In this document: positions 16,918 through 26,193 of the stretch, piece by piece
How positions within the stretch are numbered: the first letter of the stretch is position 1
How the letters are laid out: each line of letters starts with the position of its first letter
Assembly (NCBI RefSeq): GCF_000018545.1
Contig: NC_012586.1
Location: forward strand, 682,001 to 746,000
Reading direction: 5' to 3'
Source of the DNA: Sinorhizobium fredii NGR234
Lineage (GTDB): Bacteria; Pseudomonadota; Alphaproteobacteria; Rhizobiales; Rhizobiaceae
DNA length: 64,000 bases
Translations under genes and position numbers: made by a program
Notes under the pieces: model-generated
Databases searched by the model: none
What the model was told of the DNA's origin: nothing
Seen by the model: only the letters and a program-made list of their open reading frames with translations

Positions 16918-18095
16918 CACCAGCCTCCAAAGCGGGTCCAACGGGCCTCGACAGCGTGCGAGCGGCCGCGGACCACGTGATACGTTTCGTGCTGCGCAGC
17001 GGTCGCACAGGCGTGATTCGGCAGGATCCGCACCCGGTCTCCGACCGCCAGATCCGGGAGTCGTGCATTCGATCCGGGGCGCACCGCTATGATTCCATGT
17101 TCCTGGTTCGCGTCGGCAACGATGATGTCATGATAGGGCGCGCCATCCATGTCACAGACCAGGCCATAGCCCTGGTCGGCGGCCTGCTTGCCAGTGCCGC
17201 GGTCCCGCGACAGAGACATCCATCCGCCATCGGTTATGATCCAGCCTTTCTCGCGCTGGTGTCCGATGACGGTTGCGAGCACGCTGAGCGCGATATCGTC
17301 GATTTGGCAAACACCAAGCCCAGCCATCACCAGGTCGAAGAAGACGAACACGCCCGCGCGGACTTCCGTCACTCCAGCAAGATCCGTTGCGTGATGGGCC
17401 GTCGGGGTCGAGCCGACGCTGACGACCGGGCAGGGCAGCCCCGCGTTCCGCAAAATGCGCGCGGCCTCCACGACGGCCAATCGTTCCGTTTCCGCGTAGA
17501 GCCGCAGCGCCTCGACACCTCCGCCCTTATAGCTGTCGCCGGCATGGGTGAGCACGCCACGCAGCTCGGCACCTGCCGTCAACGCCTGCCCGATTTCCAC
17601 CAGCTGCGCCTGGTCAGTAGGTCGCACACCGGAGCGGTGGCCGTCGCAATCGATCTCGATTATGGCCGGGATGCGCGTCCCGCTCTGCCGAGACGCCTCG
17701 GCCACCGCTTGTGCCTGCAGAACAGTATCCAGAGTGACGACGAGATCGACGCCGCTCGCCCGCAGTTCCGCGACACGCGCGAGCTTCGCTGGGGCGATGC
17801 CGACCGCATAGATTATGTCCCGGACGCCTGCCGCCGCGAACTGTTCAGCCTCCTTCAGGGTAGAGACGGTCGCCGGCCCCTCCGGCGAGCTCATCACCCG
17901 CCGTGCGACTTCGATCGACTTAGCGGTCTTCAAATGGGGCCGGAGTGACACTCCCATGGCGTCAAGTCGGCTCCTGAGCCGCTGAACATTCCTGTCCATT
18001 CGGTCGGCGTGCAGGACCAAACAGGGTGTTTCCAGGTCCTCAAGGCTGGTCGAGGCGGCCAGCCGGGTGGTCGGGTCGATCGTCGCTAGGACCAT
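16917..18095 (-). CDS. D-threonine aldolase / D-serine dehydratase-type PLP enzyme (DSD1 family)
   Basis: A 392-residue alanine-racemase-fold (fold-type III) PLP enzyme. LETPCLVLHADRMDRNVQRL opens the barrel, the Schiff-base Lys is in RPHLKTAKSIEVARR, and the C-terminal domain has a metal-site motif LPNHACATAAQHETYHVV. This family contains D-threonine aldolase, eukaryotic-type D-serine dehydratase and beta-hydroxyaspartate aldolase (BhcC). ATG 18095 has TTGGAGATC at good spacing; GTG 18122 is the alternative. It leads an operon with RidA and an FAD oxidoreductase, with a divergent LysR gene. RidA next door favours a reaction that releases aminoacrylate, as in D-serine dehydration, but aldol cleavage is not excluded. 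Confidence 0.85.
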   Translation of the reverse strand: MVLATIDPTTRLAASTSLEDLETPCLVLHADRMDRNVQRLRSRLDAMGVSLRPHLKTAKSIEVARRVMSSPEGPATVSTLKEAEQFAAAGVRDIIYAVGIAPAKLARVAELRASGVDLVVTLDTVLQAQAVAEASRQSGTRIPAIIEIDCDGHRSGVRPTDQAQLVEIGQALTAGAELRGVLTHAGDSYKGGGVEALRLYAETERLAVVEAARILRNAGLPCPVVSVGSTPTAHHATDLAGVTEVRAGVFVFFDLVMAGLGVCQIDDIALSVLATVIGHQREKGWIITDGGWMSLSRDRGTGKQAADQGYGLVCDMDGAPYHDIIVADANQEHGIIAVRPGSNARLPDLAVGDRVRILPNHACATAAQHETYHVVRGRSHAVEARWTRFGGW

Positions 18096-18186
18096 GATCT
18101 GATCTCCAATTCGGGTTTTCACCTTGCGGTCAAATCATAAAGATGACAATTAATGACAAGTGAATGTTTGCTTCAGGTTTTCATTA

Positions 18187-19116
18187 ATGTTGACGTCCGA
18201 TGACCTTGCCTTCTTTTCGGTGCTGACAGGCTCGAAATCTCTCGCGGAAAGCGCGAGAAAGCTGAACGTTACGCCTCCGGCAGTGACACAGCGCCTGCGA
18301 GCGCTGGAAGAGAAAGTCGGGGTGCGGCTGATCGATCGGTCCGGACGGCGGCTGCGCCTCACGGAAGAGGGCTCGCTGGTTGCTTCTCACAGCGTTATCG
18401 TCAGCGAGACCATCGATTCGCTTGCCGAAGCCCTAGCTGATCGCAGAGGCGCGGTTCGCGGGCACCTCAGGGTCGCCGCACCACACGGCTTTGGACGGCT
18501 CTATGTGGCCCCGGTCGTGGAAGCGTTCGCACGAGAGCACGGCGGCGCGACCGCTACGCTGCAGTTGTCCGATCATCCGGCGGCTCTGCTCGTCGAAAGC
18601 TATGATGTCGTTGTTCACATTGGGGCGCCGGGGCATCTGGACCAGGTCGTCACGACACTGGCGCCGAACCCTCGAATACTCTGCGCAAGTCCGAGGTACC
18701 TCGACTCGGCATCACCGATTTCAACGCCCGCTGATCTTGCTCAGCATCGCTGTCTTGCCGTTCGGGAAAACGACGAGGACGTGACGCTGTGGCGCTTCAA
18801 GGGGCCGCGACAGGAGATGGCGACGGTGCGCGTCAATCCGGTCATGTCGAGCAACGATGGTGCCGTCATCCGCGAGTGGGCGCTTGCCGGTCAGGGCATC
18901 ATGATCCGTTCCGAGTGGAACGTGGCAGAAGATCTCGCTGACGGACGGCTGCAGCAGGTGCTGCCCAACTGGAAGCTCCCACCGGCCGACATCGTCGCGA
19001 TGCTCGGCTCGCGTCACGGGCGAAGCGCCCGGACTACTGCTTTCCTGACGATGCTTCGACAAGCGCTGAAGCCGCCGCCCTGGCAAGCGGCTTGTGCGGA
19101 ACCGGGTGGTCAATAG
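18187..19116 (+). CDS. LysR family transcriptional regulator
   Basis: A 309-residue LysR regulator: N-terminal HTH with SKSLAESARKLNVTPPAVTQ and RLRALEEKVGVRLIDRSGRR, then the periplasmic-binding-protein-like effector domain (VRGHLRVAAPHGFGRLYVAP). It is divergent from the 18095-13520 operon with 91 bases between the starts, the normal arrangement for LysR control of a target operon; the aldolase/dehydratase substrate is the likely inducer. ATG 18187 is preferred; a GTG at 18160 would add nine untypical residues. Its last seven bases overlap the convergent dehydrogenase gene. Confidence 0.92.
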   Translation: MLTSDDLAFFSVLTGSKSLAESARKLNVTPPAVTQRLRALEEKVGVRLIDRSGRRLRLTEEGSLVASHSVIVSETIDSLAEALADRRGAVRGHLRVAAPHGFGRLYVAPVVEAFAREHGGATATLQLSDHPAALLVESYDVVVHIGAPGHLDQVVTTLAPNPRILCASPRYLDSASPISTPADLAQHRCLAVRENDEDVTLWRFKGPRQEMATVRVNPVMSSNDGAVIREWALAGQGIMIRSEWNVAEDLADGRLQQVLPNWKLPPADIVAMLGSRHGRSARTTAFLTMLRQALKPPPWQAACAEPGGQ

Positions 19117-20540
19117 CCCAGAATGGACTTCGTCTCGAGATACTCCTCAAGCCCGTGCACGCCATATTCGCGCCCATTGCCCGAGTGCTTGTAGCCACCG
19201 AACGCGGCCGTCCCGTCCCACGCCGGATAGTTGATGTGAACCTGCCCGGCGCGGATCCGCGCGGCGACTCGTCGAGCCCGCTCCGGATCCGGGGACTGGA
19301 CATGGGCTCCCAGTCCATAGACCGTGTCGTTGGCGATCGTGATTGCCTCTTCTTCGTCCCGGTAGGGCATGATCGCAAGGACCGGCCCAAAGATCTCCTC
19401 GCGAGCAACGCGCATCTCTGGCCGAACCTCGGAAAAAATCGTCGGCTGCGTGAAGAAACCTCGATCGAGACCTGCCGGGCGTCCCAGTCCGCCGCACAGG
19501 AGCTTCGCGCCTTCGTCGATTCCCGCCCGGATCATGGTCTGCACCCGCTCATACTGGGCGCGATTGGCGATGGGCCCCATTGCGGTCGCCGGATCCCTCG
19601 GATCGCCGACGCGGATGGCATGTGCGGTTTTGCTGGCCAGATCCTCGACCTCGGCGAGCCGATGGGCGGGCACGAGCATGCGTGTCGGGGCGCTGCACGA
19701 CTGGCCGACATTGCGCATTCCGGCAAGGACGCCTTTTGGTACCGCCTCGGCGAAATCAGCATCATTCAGCAGGATGTTGGGGGACTTGCCGCCAAGTTCC
19801 TGGACCACCCGCTTGACCGTCGGGGCCGCCGCCTGCGCGACGAGTACCCCCGCACGCGTCGAGCCGGTGATCGAGATCATGTCGACCTCTGGGTGGCTGG
19901 AGAGAGCTGCGCCGACACTCTCTCCAGTGCCATTGACCAGGTTGAACACGCCTGGCGGAGTGCCGGCATCATGCATCAGTTGGGCGAAGAGCAAGGCGCT
20001 GTAGGGGGACAGCTCACTGGGTTTGAGGACGACGGTGCAGCCCGCCGCGATCGCTGGGGCAAGCTTGGCGGTGATCTGGTAGAGTGGCCAGTTCCACGGG
20101 GTGATCAGGGCGCAAACGCCGATCGGCTCCTTGGCCGTTGCGGTGCGCCCATCGACCGTCACGAACCGGTAGTTCTCGAGCACCTCCATCTGGACACGAA
20201 TGTGTTCCGCGGCAAAAGGAACCTGCGAGGCCCGCGCAAAGCTGATCGCCGCCCCCATCTCCATCACGAGCGCCTCGGCGAACAGCTCCGCTCTCTCCTT
20301 CAGGAGCGAATGCACCCTGCCGAGGAGCTCAAGCCTCTCGGGCACAGATGATTGAGAGAAGGCCGGGAAGGCCTTGCGCGCTGCCGCAACCGCGAGATCG
20401 ACGTGGTTTGCCTCTCCGGCGGCGATATGGCCGATAACCCGTTCCGAGGCGGGATCAACGACGGGCAGACTTGTTGCGTCCGCGTGTTCTTGCCACTCCC
20501 CGCCAATATAGAACTGGGTTCCTCGTTCGGTTATCGTCAT
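19110..20540 (-). CDS. NAD-dependent aldehyde dehydrogenase
   Basis: A 476-residue ALDH. It opens QFYIGGEWQEHADATSLPVV; the cofactor segment is ITPWNWPLYQITAKLAPAIA, the general-base Glu lies in VVQELGGKSPNILLNDADF, the catalytic Cys in NVGQSCSAPTRMLVP, and EIFGPVLAIMP follows. The start has AAGAGG upstream. It resembles betaine-aldehyde/DhaS-type dehydrogenases with broad specificity, so the substrate is open. It is a single-gene unit, convergent to the LysR gene and separated from the homoserine-type cluster by an Lrp gene in the same direction. Confidence 0.9.
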   Translation of the reverse strand: MTITERGTQFYIGGEWQEHADATSLPVVDPASERVIGHIAAGEANHVDLAVAAARKAFPAFSQSSVPERLELLGRVHSLLKERAELFAEALVMEMGAAISFARASQVPFAAEHIRVQMEVLENYRFVTVDGRTATAKEPIGVCALITPWNWPLYQITAKLAPAIAAGCTVVLKPSELSPYSALLFAQLMHDAGTPPGVFNLVNGTGESVGAALSSHPEVDMISITGSTRAGVLVAQAAAPTVKRVVQELGGKSPNILLNDADFAEAVPKGVLAGMRNVGQSCSAPTRMLVPAHRLAEVEDLASKTAHAIRVGDPRDPATAMGPIANRAQYERVQTMIRAGIDEGAKLLCGGLGRPAGLDRGFFTQPTIFSEVRPEMRVAREEIFGPVLAIMPYRDEEEAITIANDTVYGLGAHVQSPDPERARRVAARIRAGQVHINYPAWDGTAAFGGYKHSGNGREYGVHGLEEYLETKSILGY

Positions 20541-20608
20541 TTGAACCTCTTGGTAGTGCCATACGGCTGGGGCGGGCCTGCGTCAGAAGCATGCCTCATT
20601 TCACCTGA

Positions 20609-20628
20609 AGGCGACATTTAAGTCGCCT
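20609..20628. promoter_or_regulatory. Short inverted repeat AGGCGAC-N6-GTCGCCT
   Basis: A perfect 7-bp dyad with an ATTTAA centre lies 69 bases upstream of the aldehyde dehydrogenase start (minus strand) and about 125 bases after the Lrp stop. The size and AT centre fit either a regulator operator in front of the dehydrogenase or a weak terminator of the lrp transcript. There is no T-tract, so I favour an operator. Confidence 0.35.
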
Positions 20629-20751
20629 GAATGTCGGCTTAAGAAGGGAGTTAACAAACGCGTCTACGCTCGGTGTCGAGCGATCGCTGATCTGAACGCG
20701 TCTCCTTTTGCGGTAACGTCCAAACAAGATGTGCCCCTGTTTTGCGGCGCT

Positions 20752-21195
20752 CTATTTCCGGATTACAGAGGAGAGGGCAAACGCAGTCAGGGTATCGCGC
20801 ACCCCCGGCATCTCGGCTATCTGCTGCCAAATCTGCCGGATGCGGTCGGCCTCGGGAGACTCGACCCTGACGAGGAGATCGAAGTCGCCGGTCATAACGT
20901 CGCAAGCCACGACTTCCGGGATTTTCCGCAGCGCTTGAATAACGTCGCCGCCCCTCATGCGATCGTGCCGATAGACGAAGATCAGTGCGGTCGTAACGTG
21001 CTGGCTACTCCCCCCATCGCCGGTGACGATCGTATATCCTTTAATGAAGCCTTCGCGCTCAAGTCGTTCGATCCGCACTCGCACGGCGTTACGCGAGAGA
21101 TTCACCTTCGCCGACAACTCCGCGTGCGAGATCCGGGCGTTGGCCTTCAATTCGACAAGTATCTGTTCGTCGGTTCGATCGAGAAGATATTTCAT
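20752..21195 (-). CDS. Lrp/AsnC family transcriptional regulator
   Basis: A 147-residue regulator with HTH MKYLLDRTDEQILVELKANA and LSRNAVRVRIERLEREGF, then a RAM domain with CDVMTGDFDLLVRVES. It is the last gene of the minus-strand cluster hom - aldehyde dehydrogenase - aspA - homoserine-kinase-like - lrp, lying 19 bases after the kinase-like gene. That position suggests it controls the cluster in response to an amino acid such as homoserine, aspartate or threonine, an inference from context. Confidence 0.92.
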   Translation of the reverse strand: MKYLLDRTDEQILVELKANARISHAELSAKVNLSRNAVRVRIERLEREGFIKGYTIVTGDGGSSQHVTTALIFVYRHDRMRGGDVIQALRKIPEVVACDVMTGDFDLLVRVESPEADRIRQIWQQIAEMPGVRDTLTAFALSSVIRK

Positions 21196-21214
21196 GGGGT
21201 CGGTGCCGGGTCGA

Positions 21215-21949
21215 TTAGCCTGTGATTTCGGGCGTTACCGATCGATACGCTACCACGGCGATTTCCGGTAGGAAGGCTCTTTCCTTCTGGCTCGCAAATC
21301 GCTTCGATGTCGAAGCCATTATGAAGCCTGGCAATGCCTCCCTTTCCGCGCCGGTCAGGCCTCGAACCTCTTCATAACCCTGCAGCAGGGCGCGCGCCCG
21401 CTCCTTGTTCAGTTCGCCGTTGGTTTCGTGCCGCAGCCTGAAATTAATGACCCCGCTTACGTCCTCTCCAAGAAAAAAGACATTCTCTCGGGCCAACGCG
21501 CCATGAACTGCCCCAGTTGGAAGATCCGCTGATGTGCGCTTTACCTTTCGTTCCAAGACAGTATGGATTTGAGCCATCACACGACCCAGGCTTCGGCATT
21601 TTGCCGCGCCTGCAATGGTGGATGAGGAACCCGGTACGAAGCTGACGACGGCAACCAATCGACCCGCGGCCCGGCACGTGGCGTGGCCATCGACGGTGCG
21701 CAGCGGTTTGGGGCAGGGGACGCCCTTTCGATGGAGCTCCTCCATGGTTTCGAAGGCTTTTTCGAGATCTAAGGGCTGGGCTCCGTTCTCGAAAAGCGTA
21801 ACGATGAATTCGCCTTCCTGGGCGCGAAACAGGTAGGTGGTCTCAGTGTCGCCGTCAGCGATCCCAATCACTGACAAGAGCGACATAAAACCATAGGCTG
21901 CAGTGATCGATTGGCGATCTTCGTCAGAGAGCTCTGTAAAAACAGCCAT
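21215..21949 (-). CDS. Degenerate homoserine-kinase-like (APH fold) protein
   Basis: A 244-residue protein resembling type II homoserine kinase (ThrB, aminoglycoside-phosphotransferase fold, usually about 320 residues). It keeps the MAVFTELSDEDRQSITAAYG start, GEFIVTLFENGAQPLDL and RKGVPCPKPLRTVDG. The catalytic loop, normally H-A-D-L-F-x-x-N, reads GAVHGALARENVFFLGED, so the catalytic Asp is missing. The metal-binding D of G-x-I-D-F reads GVINF. The C-terminal helices are shortened. The ribosome site AGGGTAGGA and intact frame show it is still expressible. It lies 12 bases after aspA. It may have become a binding or regulatory protein, or be decaying. Confidence 0.75.
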   Translation of the reverse strand: MAVFTELSDEDRQSITAAYGFMSLLSVIGIADGDTETTYLFRAQEGEFIVTLFENGAQPLDLEKAFETMEELHRKGVPCPKPLRTVDGHATCRAAGRLVAVVSFVPGSSSTIAGAAKCRSLGRVMAQIHTVLERKVKRTSADLPTGAVHGALARENVFFLGEDVSGVINFRLRHETNGELNKERARALLQGYEEVRGLTGAEREALPGFIMASTSKRFASQKERAFLPEIAVVAYRSVTPEITG

Positions 21950-21961
21950 TTTCCTACCCTA

Positions 21962-23377
21962 TCAGACCGATGAACTCAGCGAAGTATTTGCGAAATCCGA
22001 GCTGCCTTCAAAGAGCTCGTCAATTTGGCCAGGCGCCAAAATTCCTTCCTCTTCCACGACCTGCCGCAATTCCCGCTTTTCAGTCAGCGCCTTTTTGGAA
22101 AGATACGCTGCCTTGCTATACCCGATAAGCATTGCCAACGGCGTCGCGAGCACGAGAGACTGGTCCAGGAGGGCTTTACAGCGGTCGACGTCGACTTCAA
22201 TTCCGTCGATGCATCGCTGCTTAAAAATATCCATCCCCCGCGTCAGCATCCGCATGGATTGAAGGATGTTGAGAACCATCACTGGCTCCATTGCATTCAG
22301 TTGCAACTGCCCCGCGCTGGCCGCGAGCGTTACCGTGAGATCATTTCCGATAACCTGGAACCCGATCTGGTTCATCATTTCCGGAATGACGGGATTGACT
22401 TTGCCGGGCATGATTGAGGATCCCGCTTGCATAGGCGGCAGTCGGATTTCACCCAGGCCCCCGCGAGGTCCACTGCTCAGTAGACGTAAGTCATTGCAGA
22501 TCTTAGTCAGCTTCACTGCGATTCGTTTCAGAACACCGGAGAACGAAACGAACCCGCCCGCATCAGATGTGGCCTCAATCAGGTTTCGGGCCGGAAAGAC
22601 GTCGATTCCCGAGATCTGCGTAAGGTGCACGCAAGCTGCGCCGGAAAATCCGGGAGGGACGTTGATTGAGGTGCCGATTGCAGATCCACCGAGATTGACC
22701 TCTTTCAACAGCTTGGAAGCTGACTGCAGTTGGATGATATCTTCGTCGAGGAGCTCCGCGAACGCTTCAAATTCCTGCCCTACTGTCATCGGAACAGCAT
22801 CCTGCAACTGAGTGCGGCCGACCTTCAACGCAGCCGCATACTGACTTGCCTTTGCACGGAATGCGCCGCGCAAGCCGACCTGGGACGCTATCAGCCCGTC
22901 ACAAGCGCGAAGTATGGTCAGACGGAGCGCGGTGGGATAGACATCGTTGGTCGACTGGGAAAGGTTCACATCATCATTGGGATGCAGCTTTGCGTAATCG
23001 CCGACATCGGCCCCGAGCTTCAAGAGCGCCAGGTTCGTTACCACCTCATTAACATTCATATTCGTCGACGTCCCAGCGCCGCCCTGCATCATATCGATCG
23101 GGAAGTTCTCATCGACACCCTTCAATTCGATGAGATCATCGCAGGCTTCGGAGATCGCCCATGCTTTTTCCACCGGCAGAAGACCAAGCTCAGCGTTCGC
23201 GAGAGCGGCCGCTTTCTTGACCGTAGCCATAGATTGGATAAGTTCGGGAAAGTCTTTCAGCCGAAGGCCCGAAACGTCGAAGTTGAGCTCGGCTCGACGA
23301 GTGTGGACGCCGTACAGAACATTACGAGGGATCGGAAGAGACCCGATCAAGTCGGCCTCTATGCGTACAGTTCCCAT
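21962..23377 (-). CDS. aspA: Aspartate ammonia-lyase
   Basis: A 471-residue member of the aspartase/fumarase superfamily that turns L-aspartate into fumarate and ammonia. Seen: MGTVRIEADLIGSLPIP, MMQGGAGTSTNMNVNEV, HPNDDVNLSQSTNDVYPTA and the superfamily signature AGSSIMPGKVNPVIPEMM with the catalytic Ser loop. GGGGAG precedes the start. The N-G-G-D variant of class II fumarase is absent, and the aspartase-like residues plus neighbours (homoserine dehydrogenase, semialdehyde-type dehydrogenase) favour aspartase. It would deliver the carbon skeleton to the TCA cycle. Confidence 0.88.
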   Translation of the reverse strand: MGTVRIEADLIGSLPIPRNVLYGVHTRRAELNFDVSGLRLKDFPELIQSMATVKKAAALANAELGLLPVEKAWAISEACDDLIELKGVDENFPIDMMQGGAGTSTNMNVNEVVTNLALLKLGADVGDYAKLHPNDDVNLSQSTNDVYPTALRLTILRACDGLIASQVGLRGAFRAKASQYAAALKVGRTQLQDAVPMTVGQEFEAFAELLDEDIIQLQSASKLLKEVNLGGSAIGTSINVPPGFSGAACVHLTQISGIDVFPARNLIEATSDAGGFVSFSGVLKRIAVKLTKICNDLRLLSSGPRGGLGEIRLPPMQAGSSIMPGKVNPVIPEMMNQIGFQVIGNDLTVTLAASAGQLQLNAMEPVMVLNILQSMRMLTRGMDIFKQRCIDGIEVDVDRCKALLDQSLVLATPLAMLIGYSKAAYLSKKALTEKRELRQVVEEEGILAPGQIDELFEGSSDFANTSLSSSV

Positions 23378-23491
23378 TCTCTACTCCCCGTAGCCTGAAT
23401 TCCGGCGTGTGCATTGCATCAGTGATTGCCTTTTGAGCACGTGGGCTCACCTAGACGCATTGATGAGCTGACCTGAAGGAAGCGGCGCCTG

Positions 23492-24907
23492 CTACCGCTT
23501 CAGCCGATTGATGCAGACGACCTTCGGCTGGGTCATGTCTTCGTAGGCAAACCGAACGCCTTCACGTCCCATGCTGCCGTATTTGAAGCCGCCAAAGGGC
23601 ATCGCGTCGAACCGATAGTCGGACGAGTCATTGATCATGACACCCCCGGCGTCGATTTGATTGGCGGCATCGAGAGCCTCCTCCAGATCGTTGGTGAAGA
23701 TACCAGCGTGGAGGCTGTATTCCGGGCTGTTTGCCAACCGGATTGCCTCCTCCAGTTCATCGAACGTCTGCAGGATGGCAATCGGTGCAAAGACCTCCTC
23801 ATTCCACAGGTCGCACGTTGCTGGCACGTTCTCCAGCACTGTTGGAGGGTAAAGATTGCCGGAGGGCCTATGCCCGCAAAGGAGAGTGGCGCCAGCGGCG
23901 ATTGCGCGCTCGACCATGGCAGCAGCTCGGCTGACCGCCTTTTCGGAAATCATCGGCCCCACGTCAGTGTCTGCTTCCAACGGATTGCCGGTCTTGAGCT
24001 TTGCAGTCTGAGCCACGAACTCTGCTTTGAACCGTTCATAGATCGGTCGCTGGACCAGAATCCGCTGCGTGCCGATGCAGTTCTGGCCCGCCGCCCAGTA
24101 GGCACCCGACACGCACCCTTGAACCGCCGCGTCAAAATCGCTGTCTTCCATGACGATAACCGGTGCATTTCCGCCGAGATCCATCGCGAGCTTCTTGATG
24201 CCGGCACTCTTTGCGATGGCCTCGCCGGTGGAAAAACCACCCGTGAAGGAGACCATCCGGACGTCCTTGGCCGAGACGAGGGCTTTGCCCAGATCCGCCC
24301 CGCCGACAGCTACCGTGATGACTTCCTCCGGCAACCCGCTTTCGAGCAGCACTTCCACCAGCTTGATGGCCGAGAGAGGCGTAAGCTCCGACGGCTTCAG
24401 GAGTATCGCATTGCCGCCGGCGATAGCCGGGCCGAGCTTGTGGGCCACGAGATTGAGCGGGTCATTGTAAGGTGTGATTGCAGTGATGATGCCGAGCGGC
24501 TCCCGTGTGTACCAGCCTTGACGGGATTCCGAGCCGCCATAGGAATCGAAGGGGATCACCTCGCCAGCATTCCGCTTGGCTTCGTCCGCCGAGAGCTTCA
24601 AAGTATTGACGCACCGCGTAGCTTCTTTGCGGGCCTGGGTGATTGTCTTCCCCGCCTCCCGCACGATAAGGAGTGCAAATTCTTCCTTGCGGGCTTCAAC
24701 GGTCGCTGCCGACTTTTCCAGGATTGCGGAGCGCTTATGACGGGGCAGGAACCGCGCGATCTGCGCACCCCGATTGGCGCGCTGAAGCAGCAGGTACACA
24801 CTGTCGGAATTGGTCTCAGAGACTGTTCCGACAAAGCTGCCGTCGAAGGGATTGCTGATAATGATCTCGTCCACGGATGTCTTCTTGCTGAAGGCGAGGC
24901 TCTGCAT
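23492..24907 (-). CDS. Aldehyde dehydrogenase (PhnY/lactaldehyde-type), probable aspartate-semialdehyde oxidiser
   Basis: A 471-residue [23 protein letters not shown] start, [20 protein letters not shown] cofactor segment, [13 protein letters not shown], general-base Glu replaced by Asp in [19 protein letters not shown], and catalytic Cys in [15 protein letters not shown]. The subfamily includes phosphonoacetaldehyde, lactaldehyde and glyceraldehyde-3-phosphate dehydrogenases. The ATG overlaps the homoserine dehydrogenase stop as TGATG, so translation is coupled. Placed between homoserine dehydrogenase and aspartase, the simplest role is oxidation of aspartate 4-semialdehyde to aspartate. That assignment is inference from context. 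Confidence 0.82.
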   Translation of the reverse strand: MQSLAFSKKTSVDEIIISNPFDGSFVGTVSETNSDSVYLLLQRANRGAQIARFLPRHKRSAILEKSAATVEARKEEFALLIVREAGKTITQARKEATRCVNTLKLSADEAKRNAGEVIPFDSYGGSESRQGWYTREPLGIITAITPYNDPLNLVAHKLGPAIAGGNAILLKPSELTPLSAIKLVEVLLESGLPEEVITVAVGGADLGKALVSAKDVRMVSFTGGFSTGEAIAKSAGIKKLAMDLGGNAPVIVMEDSDFDAAVQGCVSGAYWAAGQNCIGTQRILVQRPIYERFKAEFVAQTAKLKTGNPLEADTDVGPMISEKAVSRAAAMVERAIAAGATLLCGHRPSGNLYPPTVLENVPATCDLWNEEVFAPIAILQTFDELEEAIRLANSPEYSLHAGIFTNDLEEALDAANQIDAGGVMINDSSDYRFDAMPFGGFKYGSMGREGVRFAYEDMTQPKVVCINRLKR

Positions 24908-25965
24908 CAGGCGGCCTCCCTCTTAGCAGTGGCCTGGGCATTGTGGATGGCGATAATGTCGGAGAGCAGCGCATAAGCGGTCTCAATTCGGCCGGCGCCA
25001 GGGCCGGTGATGGTGACAGAGCCGAGTAGTTCGGTGTTAAGCGACACGGCATTGGTCGCGCCGTTTACACCAGCGAGTGGATGCTCGAAGGGAAGTTGCT
25101 TCGGAGAAACACTGCCTGTTACCGTCCCGTCTTCATTCCGAACCGCCGATCCGACCAACTTCCAACGGCTATTTGCTGCTGCCGCGTTTTCGATATCGGA
25201 CGGAGAAAGCTTGGAGATCCCCTTGCACGTGACCTCTTCGGGCTTGAGGCTTGCCCCCAGCAGCTCGTTTGCCAGGATCACCACCTTGAGGCGAACGTCA
25301 AAACCTTCGACATCGGCGGTCGGATCGGCTTCCGCATAGCCGAGTATCTGCGCTTCCTTGACTGCAGTGGCGAAGTCAAGGCCTCCTTCCATACGGCCGA
25401 GGACGAAGTTCGAAGTCCCGTTCAAGATCCCCTCGAAACCCTTCACCTCCGCGCCCGCAAGCGTCCTTTCCGCCATGCGGATGACAGGGGTACCGCTCAT
25501 GACGGAGCCCTCATATTCGAAATGAACGCCGTTCGCGTGCGCAACGGCCTTCAGTTCCTGGGCAGCGATCGCGACCGGCCCTTTGTTCGTGGTGACGACA
25601 TGCTTGCCGGATTGGAGGGCCCAGCGGCAGTGCGAAACAGCCGGCTCGCCGTCCTTCGGGTTTGTAAATGTCGCTTCCACGATGAGGTCAGCAGGCGCCG
25701 TCTTGATGATTGTTTCGTTGTCTGCTTCCGCACTGCCTCCAGAGAGCTGGCCAAACCCGCCTTTCGCGAAGTTCGCTTCAACGAGGGTCTTGGCATCAAG
25801 CCCGTTGGGCGAAATAACGGACCCGAGATAGAGGTCGCTGACAGCTACGATGTTCAGGCGAAAGCCGAGGTCTCGTTCCCACAGCGGGTTCTTCGTCGCG
25901 ATGAGCTCGGCCAAAGCGCGATTGACGCCACCAAACCCGATAAGTGCAATGTTGTAGGTTGTCAT
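24907..25965 (-). CDS. hom: Homoserine dehydrogenase without ACT domain
   Basis: A 352-residue NAD(P)-dependent enzyme interconverting homoserine and aspartate 4-semialdehyde. The nucleotide-binding motif is [18 protein letters not shown], the catalytic region has [20 protein letters not shown] (Lys), and [20 protein letters not shown] plus [20 protein letters not shown] are diagnostic. It ends at about 350 residues, so the C-terminal ACT domain that confers threonine feedback in the roughly 430-residue biosynthetic enzyme is absent. GGAGG precedes ATG 25965. As first gene of the cluster with an aldehyde dehydrogenase and aspartase, it probably runs in the oxidative, catabolic direction. Confidence 0.9.
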   Translation of the reverse strand: MTTYNIALIGFGGVNRALAELIATKNPLWERDLGFRLNIVAVSDLYLGSVISPNGLDAKTLVEANFAKGGFGQLSGGSAEADNETIIKTAPADLIVEATFTNPKDGEPAVSHCRWALQSGKHVVTTNKGPVAIAAQELKAVAHANGVHFEYEGSVMSGTPVIRMAERTLAGAEVKGFEGILNGTSNFVLGRMEGGLDFATAVKEAQILGYAEADPTADVEGFDVRLKVVILANELLGASLKPEEVTCKGISKLSPSDIENAAAANSRWKLVGSAVRNEDGTVTGSVSPKQLPFEHPLAGVNGATNAVSLNTELLGSVTITGPGAGRIETAYALLSDIIAIHNAQATAKREAA

Positions 25966-26193
25966 GTGGATCCTCCGGTGAAGCATTCTGCTCCGCAATG
26001 ATGAGATGCGGATCGCTCAGTCGGAACGGCACAAACAGACCAATCTACCGAGCGTTTTGCTCATTCCACCGCCGTCGTGGCCGGTGACCCGGGTTGAGCC
26101 GACGGCAACCGTCGTCCAACATCCCACGTGCGGGCAGCTGGAACCCGGGTCAGGCGGTTCGAGAAGAAATCCGAGGGCGATTCGGATGAAATG

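Noticed and set aside
7537..18095. A complete beta-hydroxyaspartate cycle
   Set aside because: BhcB-, BhcC- and BhcD-family proteins are present, but they are split between two operons, each has other plausible functions, and the class V aspartate-glyoxylate aminotransferase (BhcA) is missing from the window.
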